From Elmis aenea (taxonomy: Eukaryota; Arthropoda; Insecta; Coleoptera; Elmidae), in contig OX393579.1 in assembly GCA_947652605.1 (NCBI GenBank), forward strand, positions 54,256,970 through 54,320,969: DNA of 64,000 nucleotides, written 5' to 3'. Shown piece by piece: positions 1-14,751 of the stretch (position 1 is the first letter of the stretch; the number at the start of each line of letters is the position of its first letter). The notes beneath the pieces were generated by a model. The model was not told the DNA's origin, searched no databases, and saw nothing but the letters and a program-made list of their open reading frames with translations. Both the position numbers and the translations under genes were made by a program.

Positions 1-3000
1 TCTGTGATATACAAGTCAATAATTATAATTGTTTATAAATAGTCGCTCAAGGAACACATGTATTATCTACAGCACGGTCGTTTTATGAAATTATTAAAAA
101 TTAAAACCAGCTTATTGAAAGACATATGCAAAACAATTTTTTTCATGTAAAGAGGCGATGGATAAACTCTTTCTGTGATATACAAGTCAATAATTATAAT
201 TGTTTATAAATAGTCGCTCAAGGAACACATGTATTATCTACAGCACGGTCGTTTTATGAAATTATTAAAAATTAAAACCAGCTTATTGAAAGACATATGC
301 AAAACGATTTTTTTCATGTAAAGATGCGATGGATAAACTCTTTCTGTGATATACAAGTCAATAATTATAATTGTTTATAAATAGTCGCTCAAGGAACACA
401 TGTATTATCTACAGCACGGTCGTTTTATAAAATTATTAAAAATTAAAACCAGCTTATTGAAAGACATATGCAAAACAATTTTTTTCATATAAAGATGCGA
501 TGGATAAACTCTTTCTGTGATATACAAGTCAATAATTATAATTGTTTATAAATAGTCGCTCAAGGAACACATGTATTATCTACAGCACGGTCGTTTTATG
601 AAATTATTAAAAATTAAAACCAGCTTATTGAAAGACATATGCAAAACAATTTTTTTCATGTAAATATGCGATGGATAAACTCTTTCTGTGATATACAAGT
701 CAATAATTATAATTGTTTATAAATAGTCGCTCAAGGAACACATGTATTATCTACAGCACGGTCGTTTTATGAAATTATTAAAAATTAAAACCAGCTTATT
801 GAAAGACATATGCAAAACGATTTTTTTCATGTAAAGATGCGATGGATAAACTCTTTCTGTGATATACAAGTCAATAATTATAATTGTTTATAAATAGTCG
901 CTCAAGGAACACATGTATTATCTACAGCACGGTCGTTTTATGAAATTATTAAAAATTAAAACCAGCTTATTGAAAGACATATGCAAAACAATTATTTTCA
1001 TGTAAAGATGCGATGGATAAACTCTTTCTGTGATATACAAGTCAATAATTATAATTGTTTATAAATAGTCGCTCAAGGAACACATGTATTATCTACAGCA
1101 CGGTCGTTTTATGAAATTATTAAAAATTAAAACCAGCTTATTGAAAGACATATGCAAAACAATTTATTTCATGTTAAGAGGCGATGGATAAACTCTTTCT
1201 GTAATATACAAGTCAATAATTATAATTGTTTATAAATAGTCGCTCAAGGAACACATGTATTATCTACAGCACGGTCGTTTTATGAAATCATTAAAAATTA
1301 AAACCAGCTTATTGAAAGACATATGCAAAACAATTTTTTTCATGTAAAGAGGCGATGGATAAACTCTTTCTGTGATATACAAGTCAATAATTATAATTGT
1401 TTATAAATAGTCGCTCAAGGAACACATGTATTATCTACAGCACGGTCGTTTTATGAAATTATTAAAAATTAAAACCAGCTTATTGAAAGACATATGCAAA
1501 ACAATTATTTTCATGTAAAGATGCGATGGATAAACTCTTTCTGTGATATACAAGTCAATAATTATATTTGTTTATAAATAGTCACTCAAGGAACACATGT
1601 ATTATCTACAGCACGGTCGTTTTATGAAATTATTAAAAATTAAAACCAGCTCATTGAAAGACATATGCAAAACGATTTTTTTCATGTAAATATGCGATGG
1701 ATAAACTCTTTCTGTGATATACAAGTCAATAATTATAATTGTTTATAAATAGTCGCTCAAGGAACACATGTATTATCTACAGCAAGGTCGTTTTATGAAA
1801 TTATTAAAAATTAAAACCAGCTTATTGAAAGACATTTGCAAAACAATTTTTTTCATGTAAATATGCGATGGATAAACTCTTTCTGTGATATACAAGTCAA
1901 TAATTATAATTGTTTATAAATAGTCGCTCAAGGAACACATGTATTATCTACAGCAAGGTCGTTTTATGAAATTATTAAAAATTAAAACCAGCTCATTGAA
2001 AGACATATGCAAAACAATTTTTTTCATGTAAAGAGGCAATGGATAAACTCTTTCTGTGATATACAAGTCAATAATTATAATTGTTTATAAATAGTCGCTC
2101 AAGGAACACATGTATTATCTACAGCACGGTCGTTTTATGAAATTATTAAAAATTAAAACCAGCTTATTGAAAGACATATGCAAAACAATTTTTTTCACAT
2201 AAAGATGCGATGGATAAACTCTTTCTGTGATATACAAGTCAATAATTATAATTGTTTATAAATAGTCACTCAAGGAACACATGTATTATCTACAGCACGG
2301 TCGTTTTATGAAATTATTAAAAATTAAAACCAGCTTATTGAAAGACATATGCAAAACAATTTTTTTCATGTAAAGAGGCGATGGATAAACTCTTTCTGTG
2401 ATATACAAGTCAATAATTATAATTGTTTATAAATAGTCGCTTAAGGAACACATGTATTATCTACAGCAAGGTCGTTTTATGAAATTATTAAAAATTAAAA
2501 CCAGCTCATTGAAAGACATATGCAAAACAATTTTTTTTCATGTAAAGAGGCTATGGATAAACTCTTTCTGTGATATACAAGTCAATTATTATAATTGTTT
2601 ATAAATAGTCGCTCAAGGAACACATGTATTATCTACAGCAAGGTCGTTTTATGAAATTATTAAAAATTAAAACCAGCTCATTGAAAGACATATGCAAAAC
2701 AATTTTTTTCATGTAAAGAGGCTATGGATAAACTCTTTCTGTGATATACAAGTCAATAATTATAATTGTTTATAAATAGTCGCTCAAGGAACACATGTAT
2801 TATCTACAGCACGGTCGTTTTATGAAATTATTAAAAATTAAAACCAGCTTATTGAAAGACATATGCAAAACAATTTTTTTCATATAAAGATGCGATGGAT
2901 AAACTCTTTCTGTGATATACAAGTCAATAATTATAATTGTTTATAAATAGTCACTCAAGGAACACATGTATTATCTACAGCACGGTCGTTTTATGAAATT

Positions 3001-6000
3001 ATTAAAAATTAAAACCAGCTTATTGAAAGACATATGCAAAACAATTTTTTTCATGTAAATATGCGATGGATAAACTCTTTCTGTGATATACAAGTCAATA
3101 ATTATAATTGTTTATAAATAGTCGCTCAAGGAACACATGTATTATCTACAGCACGGTCGTTTTATGAAATTATTAAAAATTAAAACCAGCTTATTGAAAG
3201 ACATATGCAAAACGATTTTTTTCATGTAAATATGCGATGGATAAACTCTTTCTGTGATATACAAGTCAATAATTATAATTGTTTATAAATAGTCGCTTAA
3301 GGAACACATGTATTATATACAGCAAGGTCGTTTTATGAAATTATTAAAAATTAAAACCAGCTTATTGAAAGACATATGCAAAACAATTATTTTCATGTAA
3401 AGATGCGATGGATAAACTCTTTCTGTGATATACAAGTCAATAATTATAATTGTTTATAAATAGTCGCTCAAGGAACACATGTATTATCTACAGCACGGTC
3501 GTTTTATGAAATTATTAAAAATTAAAACCAGCTTATTGAAAGACATATGCAAAACAATTTATTTCATGTAAAGAGGCGATGGATAAACTCTTTCTGTGAT
3601 ATACAAGTCAATAATTATAATTGTTTATAAATAGTCGCTCAAGGAACACATGTATTATCTACAGCACGGTCGTTTTATGAAATCATTAAAAATTAAAACC
3701 AGCTTATTGAAAGACATATGCAAAACAATTTTTTTCATGTAAAGAGGCTATGGATAAACTCTTTCTGTGATATACAAGTCAATTATTATAATTGTTTATA
3801 AATAGTCGCTCAAGGAACACATGTATTATCTACAGCACGGTCGTTTTATGAAATTATTAAAAATTAAAACCAGCTTATTGAAAGACATATGCAAAACAAT
3901 TATTTTCATGTAAAGATGCGATGGATAAACTCTTTCTGTGATATACAAGTCAATAATTATAATTGTTTATAAATAGTAACTCAAGGAACACATGTATTAT
4001 CTACAGCACGGTCGTTTTATGAAATTATTAAAAATTAAAACCAGCTTATTGAAAGACATATGCAAAACAATTTTTTTCATGTAAAGAGGCGATGGATAAA
4101 CTCTTTCTGTGATATACAAGTCAATAGTTATAATTGTTTATAAATAGTCGCTTAAGGAACACATGTATTATCTACAGCAAGGTCGTTTTATAAAAGTATT
4201 AAAAATTAAAACAAGCTTATTGAAAGACATATGCAAAACAATTATTTTCATGTAAAGATGCGATGGATAAACTCTTTCTGTGATATACAAGTCAATAATT
4301 ATAATTGTTTATAAATAGTCGCTCAAGGAACACATGTATTATCTACAGCAAGGTCGTTTTATGAAATTATTAAAAATTAAAACCAGCTCATTGAAAGACA
4401 TATGCAAAACAATTTTTTTCATGTAAAGAGGCAATGGACAAACTCTTTCTGTGATATACAAGTCAATTATTATAATTGTTTATAAATAGTCGCTCAAGGA
4501 ACACATGTATTATCTACAGCACGGTCGTTTTATGAAATTATTAAAAATTAAAACCAGCTTATTGAAAGACATATGCAAAACAATTTTTTTCATGTAAATA
4601 TGCGATGGATAAACTCTTTCTGTGATATACAAGTCAATAATTATAATTGTTTATAAATAGTCGCTCAAGGAACACATGTATTATCTACAGCACGGTCGTT
4701 TTATGAAATTATTAAAAATTAAAACCAGCTTATTGAAAGACATATGCAAAACAATTTTTTTCATATAAAGATGCGATGGATAAACTCTTTCTGTGATATA
4801 CAAGTCAATAATTATAATTGTTTATAAATAGTCACTCAAGGAACACATGTATTATCTACAGCACGGTCGTTTTATGAAATTATTAAAAATTAAAACCAGC
4901 TTATTGAAAGACATATGCAAAACAATTTTTTTCATGTAAATATGCGATGGATAAACTCTTTCTGTGATATACAAGTCAATAATTATAATTGTTTATAAAT
5001 AGTCGCTCAAGGAACACATGTATTATCTACAGCACGGTCGTTTTATGAAATTATTAAAAATTAAAACCAGCTCATTGAAAGACATATGCAAAACGATTTT
5101 TTTCATGTAAATATGCGATGGATAAACTCTTTCTGTGATATACAAGTCAATAATTATAATTGTTTATAAATAGTCGCTTAAGGAACACATGTATTATATA
5201 CAGCAAGGTCGTTTTATGAAATTATTAAAAATTAAAACCAGCTTATTGAAAGACATATGCAAAACAATTATTTTCATGTAAAGATGCGATGGATAAACTC
5301 TTTCTGTGATATACAAGTCAATAATTATAATTGTTTATAAATAGTCGCTCAAGGAACACATGTATTATCTACAGCACGGTCGTTTTATGAAATTATTAAA
5401 AATTAAAACCAGCTTATTGAAAGACATATGCAAAACAATTTATTTCATGTAAAGAGGCGATGGATAAACTCTTTCTGTGTTATACAAGTCAATAATTATA
5501 ATTGTTTATAAATAGTCGCTCAAGGAACACATGTATTATCTACAGCACGGTCGTTTTATGAAATCATTAAAAATTAAAACCAGCTTATTGAAAGACATAT
5601 GCAAAACAATTTTTTTCATGTAAATATGCGATGGATAAACTTTTTCTGTGATATACAAGTCAATAATTATAATTGTTTATAAATAGTCGCTTAAGGAACA
5701 CATGTATTATCTACAGCAAAGTCGTTTTATGAAATTATTAAAAATTAAAACCAGCTTATTGAAAGACATATGCAAAACAATTATTTTCATGTAAAGATGC
5801 GATGGATAAACTCTTTCTGTGATATACAAGTCAATAATTATAATTGTTTATAAATAGTCGCTCAAGGAACACATGTATTATCTACAGCACGGTCGTTTTA
5901 TGAAATTATTAAAAATTAAAACCAGCTTATTGAAAGACATATGCAAAACAATTTTTTTCATATAAAGATGCGATGGATAAACTCTTTCTGTGATATACAA

Positions 6001-9000
6001 GTCAATAATTATAATTGTTTATAAATAGTCACTCAAGGAACACATGTATTATCTACAGCACGGTCGTTTTATGAAATTATTAAAAATTAAAACCAGCTTA
6101 TTGAAAGACATTTGCAAAACAATTTTTTTCATGTAAAGAGGCGATGGATAAACTCTTTCTGTGATATACAAGTCAATAATTATAATTGTTTATAAATAGT
6201 CGCTCAAGGAACACATGTATTATCTACAGCAAGGTCGTTTTATGAAATTATTAAAAATTAAAACCAGCTTATTGAAAGACATATGCAAAACAATTTTTTT
6301 CATGTAAATATGCGATGGATAAACTCTTTCTGTGATATACAAGTCAATAATTATAATTGTTTATAAATAGTCGCTTAAGGAACACGTGTATTATCTACAG
6401 CACGGTCGTTTTATGAAATTATTAAAAATTAAAACCAGCTTATTGAAAGACATATGCAAAACAATTTTTTTCATGTAAATATGCAATGGATAAACTCTTT
6501 CTGTGATATACAAGTCAATAATTATAATTGTTTATAAATAGTCGCTCAAGGAACACATGTATTATCTACAGCACGGTCGTTTTATGAAATTATTAAAAAT
6601 TAAAACCAGCTCATTGAAAGACATATGCAAAACGATTTTTTTCATGTAAATATGCGATGGATAAACTCTTTCTGTGATATACAAGTCAATAATTATAATT
6701 GTTTATAAATAGTCACTCACGGAACACATGTATTATCTACAGCACGGTCGTTTTATGAAATTATTAAAAATTAAAACCAGCCCATTGAAAGACATTTGCA
6801 AAACAATTTTTTTCATGTAAAGAGGCGATGGATAAACTCTTTCTGTGATATACAAGTCAATAATTATAATTGTTTATAAATAGTCGCTCAAGGAACACAT
6901 GTATTATCTACAGCAAGGTCGTTTTATGAAATTATTAAAAATGAAAACCAGCTCATTGAAAGACATATGCAAAACAATTTTTTTCATGTAAAGAGGCGAT
7001 GGATAAACTCTTTCTGTGATATACAAGTCAATAATTATAATTGTTTATAAATAGTCGCTTAAGGAACACATGTATTATCTACAGCAAGGTCGTTTTATGA
7101 AATTATTAAAAATTAAAACCAGCTTATTGAAAGACATTTGCAAAACAATTATTTTCATGTAAAGATGCGATGGATAAACTCTTTCTGTGATATACAAGTC
7201 AATAATTATAATTGTTTATAAATAGTCGCTCAAGGAACACATGTATTATCTACAGCACGGTCGTTTTATGAAATTATTAAAAATTAAAACCAGCTTATTG
7301 AAAGACATTTGCAAAACAATTATTTTCATGTAAAGATGCGATGGATAAACTCTTTCTGTGATATACAAGACAATAATTATAATTGTTTATAAATAGACGC
7401 TCAAGGAACACATGTATTATCTACAGCACGGTCGTTTTATGAAATTATTAAAAATTAAAACCAGCTTATTGAAAGACATATGCAAAACAATTATTTTCAT
7501 GTAAAGATGCGATGGATAAACTCTTTCTGTGATATACAAGTCAATAATTATAATTGTTTATAAATAGTCGCTCAAGGAACACATGTATTATCTACAGCAC
7601 GGTCGTTTTATGAAATTATTAAAAATTAAAACCAGCTTATTGAAAGACATATGCAAAACAATTTTTTTCATGTAAAGAGGCGATGGATAAACTCTTTCTG
7701 TGATATACAAGTCAATAATTATAATTGTTTATAAATAGTCACTCAAGGAACACATGTATTATCTACAGCACGGTCGTTTTATGCAATTATTAAAAATTAA
7801 AACCAGCTTATTGAAAGACATATGCAAAACAATTTTTTTCATATAAAGATGCGATGGATAAACTCTTTCTGTGATATACAAGTCAATAATTATAATTGTT
7901 TATAAATAGTCGCTCAAGGAACACATGTATTATCTACAGCACGGTCGTTTTATGAAATTATTAAAAATTAAAACCAGCTTATTGAAAGACATTTGCAAAA
8001 CAATTTTTTTCATGTAAAGAAGCGATGGATAAACTCTTTCTGTGATATACAAGTCAATAATTATAATTGTTTATAAATAGTCGCTCAAGGAACACATGTA
8101 TTATCTACAGCAAGGTCGTTTTATGAAATTATTAAAAATTAAAACCAGCTCATTGAAAGACATATGCAAAACAATTTTTTTCATGTAAATATGCGATGGA
8201 TAAACTCTTTCTGTGATATACAAGTCAATAATTATAATTGTTTATAAATAGTCGCTCAAGGAACACATGTATTATCTACAGCACGGTCGTTTTATGAAAT
8301 TATTAAAAATTAAAACCAGCTTATTGAAAGACATATGCAAAACAATTTTTTTCATGTAAAGATGCGATGGATAAACTCTTTCTGTGATATACAAGTCAAT
8401 AATTATAATTGTTTATAAATAGTCGCTCAAGGAACACATGTATTATCTACAGCACGGTCGTTTTATGAAATCATTAAAAATTAAAACCAGCTTATTGAAA
8501 GACATATGCAAAACAATTTTTTTCATGTAAATATGCGATGGATAAACTCTTTCTGTGATATACAAGTCAATAATTATAATTGTTTATAAATAGTCGCTCA
8601 AGGAACACATGTATTATCTACAGGACGGTCGTTTTATGAAATTATTAAAAATTAAAACCAGCTTATTGAAAGACATTTGCAAAACAATTTTTTTCATGTA
8701 AAGAGGCGATGGATAAACTCTTTCTGTGATATACAAGTCAATAATTATAATTGTTTATAAATAGTCGCTCAAGGAACACATGTATTATCTACAGCACGGT
8801 CGTTTTATGAAATTATTAAAAATTAAAACCAGCTTATTGAAAGACATATGCAAAACAATTTTTTTCATGTAAATATGCGATGGATAAACTCTTTCTGTGA
8901 TATACAAGTCAATAATTATAATTGTTTATAAATAGTCGCTTAAGGAACACATGTATTATCTACAGCAAGGTCGTTTTATGAAAGTATTAAAAATTAAAAC

Positions 9001-12000
9001 CAGCTTATTGAAAGACATATGCAAAACAATTTTTTTCATGTAAAGATGCGATGGATAAACTCTTTCTGTGATACAAGTCAATACTTATAATTGTTTATAA
9101 ATAGTCGCTCAAGGAACACATGTATTATCTACAGCACGGTCGTTTTATGAAATTATTAAAAATTAAAACCAGCTTATTGAAAGACATTTGCAAAACAATT
9201 TTTTTCATGTAAAGAGGCTATGGATAAACTCTTTCTGTGATATACAAGTCAATAATTATAATTGTTTATAAATAGTCGCTCAAGGAACACATGTATTATC
9301 TACAGCACGGTCGTTTTATGAAATTATTAAAAATTAAAACCAGCTTATTGAAAGACATATGCAAAACAATTTTTTTCATGTAAAGATGCGATGGATAAAC
9401 TCTTTCTGTGATATACAAGTCAATAATTATAATTGTTTATAAATAGTCGCTCAAGGAACACATGTATTATCTACAGCACGGTCGTTTTATGAAATTATTA
9501 AAAATTAAAACCAGCTTATTGAAAGACATATGCAAAACAATTTTTTTCATGTAAATATGCAATGGATAAACTCTTTCTGTGATATACAAGTCAATAATTA
9601 TAATTGTTTATAAATAGTCGCTCAAGGAACACATGTATTATCTACAGGACGGTCGTTTTATGAAATTATTAAAAATTAAAACCAGTTTATTGAAAGACAT
9701 TTGCAAAACAATTTTTTTCATGTAAAGATGCGATGGATAAACTCTTTCTGTGATATACAAGTCAATAATTATAATTGTTTATAAATAGTCGCTCAAGGAA
9801 CACATGTATTATCTACAGCACGGTCGTTTTATGAAATTATTAAAAATTAAAACCAGCTTATTGAAAGACATATGCAAAACAATTTTTTTCATGTAAATAT
9901 GCGATGGATAAACTCTTTCTGTGATATACAAGTCAATAATTATAATTGTTTATAAATAGTCGCTTAAGGAACACATGTATTATCTACAGCAAGGTCGTTT
10001 TATGAAAGTATTAAAAATTAAAACCAGCTTATTGAAAGACATATGCAAAACAATTTTTTTCATGTAAAGATGCGATGGATAAACTCTTTCTGTGATATAC
10101 AAGTCAATAATTATAATTGTTTATAAATAGTCGCTCAAGGAACACATGTATTATCTACAGCACGGTCGTTTTATGAAATTATTAAAAATTAAAACCAGCT
10201 TATTGAAAGACATTTGCAAAACAATTTTTTTCATGTAAAGAGGCGATGGATAAACTCTTTCTGTGATATACAAGTCAATAATTATAATTGTTTATAAATA
10301 GTCGCTCAAGGAACACATGTATTATCTACAGCAAGGTCGTTTTATGAAATTATTAAAAATTAAAACCAGCTCATTGAAAGACATATGCAAAACAATTTTT
10401 TTCATGTAAAGAGGCTATGGATAAACTCTTTCTGTGATATACAAGTCAATAATTATAATTGTTTATAAATAGTCGCTCAAGGAACACATGTATTATCTAC
10501 AGCACGGTCGTTTTATGAAATTATTAAAAATTAAAACCAGCTTATTGAAAGACATTTGCAAAACAATTTTTTTCATGTAAAGATGCGATGGATAAACTCT
10601 TTCTGTGATATACAAGTCAATAATTATAATTGTTTATAAATAGTCGCTCAAGGAACACATGTATTATCTACAGCACGGTCGTTTTATGAAATTATTAAAA
10701 ATTAAAACCAGCTCATTGAAAGACATATGCAAAACGATTTTTTTCATGTAAATATGCGATGGATAAACTCTTTCTGTGATATACAAGTCAATAATTATAA
10801 TTGTTTATAAATAGTCGCTCAAGGAACACATGTATTATCTACAGCACGGTCGTTTTATGAAATTATTAAAAATTAAAACCAGCTTATTGAAAGACATTTG
10901 CAAAACAATTTTTTTCATGTAAAGAGGCGATGGATAAACTCTTTCTGTGATATACAAGTCAATAATTATAATTGTTTATAAATAGTCGCTCAAGGAACAC
11001 ATGTATTATCTACAGCAAGGTCGTTTTATGAAATTATTAAAAATTAAAACCAGCTTAATGAAAGACATTTGCAAAACAATTTTTTTCATGTAAAGAGGTT
11101 ATGGATAAACTCTTTCTGTGATATACAAGTCAATAATTATAATTGTTTATAAATAGTCGCTTAAGGAACACATGTATTATCTACAGCACGGTCGTTTTAT
11201 GAAATTATTAAAAATTAAAACCAGCTTATTGAAAGACATATGCAAAACAATTATTTTCATGTAAAGATGCGATGGATAAACTCTTTCTGTGATATACAAG
11301 TCAATAATTATAATTGTTTATAAATAGTCGCTCAAGGAACACATGTATTATCTACAGCACGGTCGTTTTATGAAATTATTAAAAATTAAAACCAGCTTAT
11401 TGAAAGACATATGCAAAACAATTTTTTTCATGTAAAGATGCGATGGATAAACTCTTTCTGTGATATACAAGTCAATAATTATAATTGTTTATAAATAGTC
11501 GCTCAAGGAACACATGTATTATCTACAGCACGGTCGTTTTATGAAATTATTAAAAATTAAAACCAGCTTATTGAAAGACATTTGCAAAACAATTTTTTTC
11601 ATGTAAAGAGGCGATGGATAAACTCTTTCTGTGATATACAAGTCAATAATTATAATTGTTTATAAATAGTCGCTCAAGGAACACATGTATTATTTACAGC
11701 ACGGTCGTTTTATGAAATTATTAAAAATTAAAACCAGCTTATTGAAAGACATATGCAAAACAATTTTTTTCATGTAAAGAGGCTATGGATAAACTCTTTC
11801 TGTGATATACAAGTCAATAATTATAATTGTTTATAAATAGTCGCTCAAGGAACACATGTATTATCAACAGCAAGGTCGTTTTATGAAATTATTAAAAATT
11901 AAAACCAGCTTATTGAAAGACATATGCAAAACAATTTTTTTCATGTAAATATGCGATGGATAAACTCTTTCTGTGATATACAAGTCAATAATTATAATTG

Positions 12001-13959
12001 TTTATAAATAGTCGCTTAAGGAACACATGTATTATCTACAGCACGGTCGTTTTATGAAATTATTAAAAATTAAAACCAGCTTATTGAAAGACATATGCAA
12101 AACAATTTTTTTCATGTAAATATGCAATGGATAAACTCTTTCTGTGATATACAAGTCAATAATTATAATTGTTTATAAATAGTCGCTCAAGGAACACATG
12201 TATTATCTACAGCACGGTCGTTTTATGAAATTATTAAAAATTAAAACCAGCTCATTGAAAGACATTTGCAAAACAATTATTTTCATGTAAAGATGCGATG
12301 GATAAACTCTTTCTGTGATATACAAGTCAATAATTATAATTGTTTATAAATAGTCGCTTAAGGAACACATGTATTATCTACAGCACGGTCGTTTTATGAA
12401 ATTATTAAAAATTAAAACCAGCTTATTGAAAGACATTTGCAAAACAATTTTTTTCATGTAAAGAGGCGATGGATAAACTCTTTCTGTGATATACAAGACA
12501 ATAATTATAATTGTTTATAAATAGGCGCTCAAGGAACACATGTATTATCTACAGCACGGTCGTTTTATGAAATTATTAAAAATTAAAACCAGCTTATTGA
12601 AAGACATTTGCAAAACAATTTTTTTCATGTAAAGAGGCGATGGATAAACTCTTTCTGTGATATACAAGACAATAATTATAATTGTTTATAAATAGTCGCT
12701 CAAGGAACACATGTATTATCTACAGCACGGTCGTTTTATGAAATTATTAAAAATTAAAACCAGCTTATTGAAAGACATTTGCAAAACAATTTTTTTCATG
12801 TAAAGAGGCGATGGATAAACTCTTTCTGTGATATACAAGACAATAATTATAATTGTTTATAAATAGGCACTCAAGGAACACATGTATTATCTACAGCACG
12901 GTCGTTTTATGAAATTATTAAAAATTAAAACCAGCTTATTGAAAGACATATGCAAAACAATTTTTTTCATGTAAAGATGCGATGGATAAACTCTTTCTGT
13001 GATATACAAGTCAATAATTATAATTGTTTATAAATAGTCGCTCAAGGAACACATGTATTATCTACAGCACGGTCGTTTTATGAAATTATTAAAAATTAAA
13101 ACCAGCTTATTGAAAGACATATGCAAAACAATTTTTTTCATGTAAAGAGGCGATGGATAAACTCTTTCTGTGATATGCAAGTCAATAATTAAAATTGTTT
13201 ATAAATAGTCGCTCAAGGAACACACGTGTTATCTACAGCAAGGTCGTTTTATGAAATCATTGAAAATTAAAACCAGCTTATTGAAAGACATATGCAAACA
13301 TTTTTTTCATGTAAAGATGCGATGGATAAACTCTTTCTGTGATATACAAGTCAATAATTAAAATTGTTTATAAATAGTCGCTCAAGGAACATATGTATTA
13401 TCTACAGCAAAGTCGTTTTATGAAATTATTAAAAATTAAAACCAGCTCATTGAAAGACATATGCTAAACAATTATTTTCATGTAAAGATGCGATGGATAA
13501 ACTCTTCCTGGGATATACAAGTCAAAAATTATAATTGTTTATAAATAGTCGCTCAAGGAACACATGTATTATCTACAGCAAGGTCGTTTTATGAAATTAT
13601 TAAAAATTAAAACCAGCTCATTGAAAGACATATGCTAAACAATTTTTTTCATGTAAAGATGCGATGGATAAACTCTTTCTGTGATATACAAGTCAATAAT
13701 TATAATTGTTTATAAATAGTCGCTCAAGGAACACATGTATTATCTACAGCAAGGTCGTTTGATGAAATCATTAAAAATTAAAACCAGCTCATTGAAAGAC
13801 ATATGCAAAACAATTTTTTTCATGTAAAGATGCGATGGGTAAACTTTTCCTGTGATATACAAGTCAATAATTATAATTGTTTATAAATAGTCGTTTTATG
13901 AAATTATTAAAAATTAAAACCAGCTTATTGAAAGACATATGCAAAACTATTTTTTTCAT
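1..13959. repeat. 171-bp satellite array, ~81-82 monomers
   Basis: Head-to-tail monomers restart every 171 bp (for example at 1, 172 and 343) and continue to 13959; the array is cut by the left window edge. Monomers differ at a few sites: cacggtcg versus caaggtcg, agaggcgatgg versus agatgcgatgg or atatgcgatgg, tttttttcat versus ttattttcat. Length changes are rare: one extra T near 2531 and a 2-bp loss near 9071. Each monomer carries the perfect 10-bp palindrome aattataatt. There is no coding potential. The last monomer lacks about 34 bp between two copies of gtcg near 13893, and the last few monomers are more diverged, as expected at an array edge. The downstream exon at 14543 begins mid-protein, so the array is inferred to be intronic. 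Confidence 0.97.
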
Positions 13960-13972
13960 AAAACTGATCTAA

Positions 13973-14224
13973 AGCGGGGTACACACGTACAAGTATATTG
14001 TGCAATATGTATTGTACAATATATGGCGCAATATCATATTTGTATTATTATATTAGTATTTATTATTTCCGCGGAGGTGGTCCCCTTTCGGGTTCCTGTA
14101 CTGCGACCTCTTATTATATTAGTAGTATTATTGCGCAATATTTTTGAAAATAGCACAATATATTGCACAATATTGACGTTACACAAGTATTTTGTGCAAT
14201 ATACTTGTACGTTTGTACCCCGCT
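13973..14224. mobile_element. MITE with TAA duplication (PIF/Harbinger-like)
   Basis: A 252-bp element has terminal inverted repeats of about 37 bp starting agcggggtacacacgtacaa on the left and mirrored with few mismatches on the right. It is flanked by TAA at 13970-13972 and 14225-14227. A 3-bp TAA/TTA duplication is typical of PIF/Harbinger elements; that assignment rests on the duplication only. It has no transposase. The interior has palindromic gtgcaatat/atattgcac runs. It lies 13 bp from the satellite edge. Confidence 0.8.
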
Positions 14225-14227
14225 TAA

Positions 14228-14542
14228 TGAATAAAATAAAAAAGTTATGAGAGAAAAAAATTAACTTTTTCCTATTTTTTGCTATGACATCTGAAGTACG
14301 AGGAATTTTGTACTTTTAAAAATTGATTGTGGCTTCTCCTGTACTAAGGAGTAATTTATCTAATTTAAACAAATCGTATCTGTTATAATAAGCGAGATTC
14401 CCATGCTGGAAATATTATCTGGGACAACCTCTATAATTAAATCAATTGATTTGAACAATGATAATAATTTTTTTTGCGCATGAGAGAGTGTATTAAATTT
14501 TTATGCATTTTTTAAAACGAGTTTTTGTATAATTTGGTTTAG
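14228..14542. other. unassigned AT-rich intron segment
   Basis: Between the MITE and the first recognisable hemocytin exon I see no repeat, ORF or RNA gene. It ends in a splice acceptor (ttggtttag) directly before the exon; the reading frame upstream of the acceptor is closed by that TAG. Confidence 0.6.
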
Positions 14543-14751
14543 CCTGGAACAGTTTTCAAAGAATCCGAATGCGAAATCTGCCAGTGCATCGATAATTTCT
14601 ATACCTGTGACAAATCTGCCTGCCCCACGTTACATCCACCAACAACACCTGTTCCAGAAGTTAAAGTAACTCAGCCGCAAGTTTTTGTCACTCCTAAACA
14701 CCGCCTTTTAATTATTACAGTGACGCCACCCCGAGATTGTGCCCCAGAAAA
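14543..14751 (+). CDS. Hml: Hml exon: VWC-like segment and Thr/Pro linker
   Basis: The first visible exon follows ttggtttag and ends at AA|GTGAGT. It encodes a cysteine-rich stretch containing CEICQCIDNFYTCDKSAC, the CxxCxC spacing of VWC/TIL-type modules. A Pro/Thr/Val-rich linker of about 35 residues follows, leading into the discoidin pair. The exon starts mid-domain, so at least one upstream exon must exist left of the satellite array. Confidence 0.88.

Noticed and set aside
1..13959. A possible CRISPR array or alpha-satellite-like centromere call from the 171-bp period
   Set aside because: The copies are contiguous with no unique spacers, so it is not CRISPR. The 171-bp match with primate alpha satellite is in length only; the sequence is unrelated and centromere function cannot be inferred.
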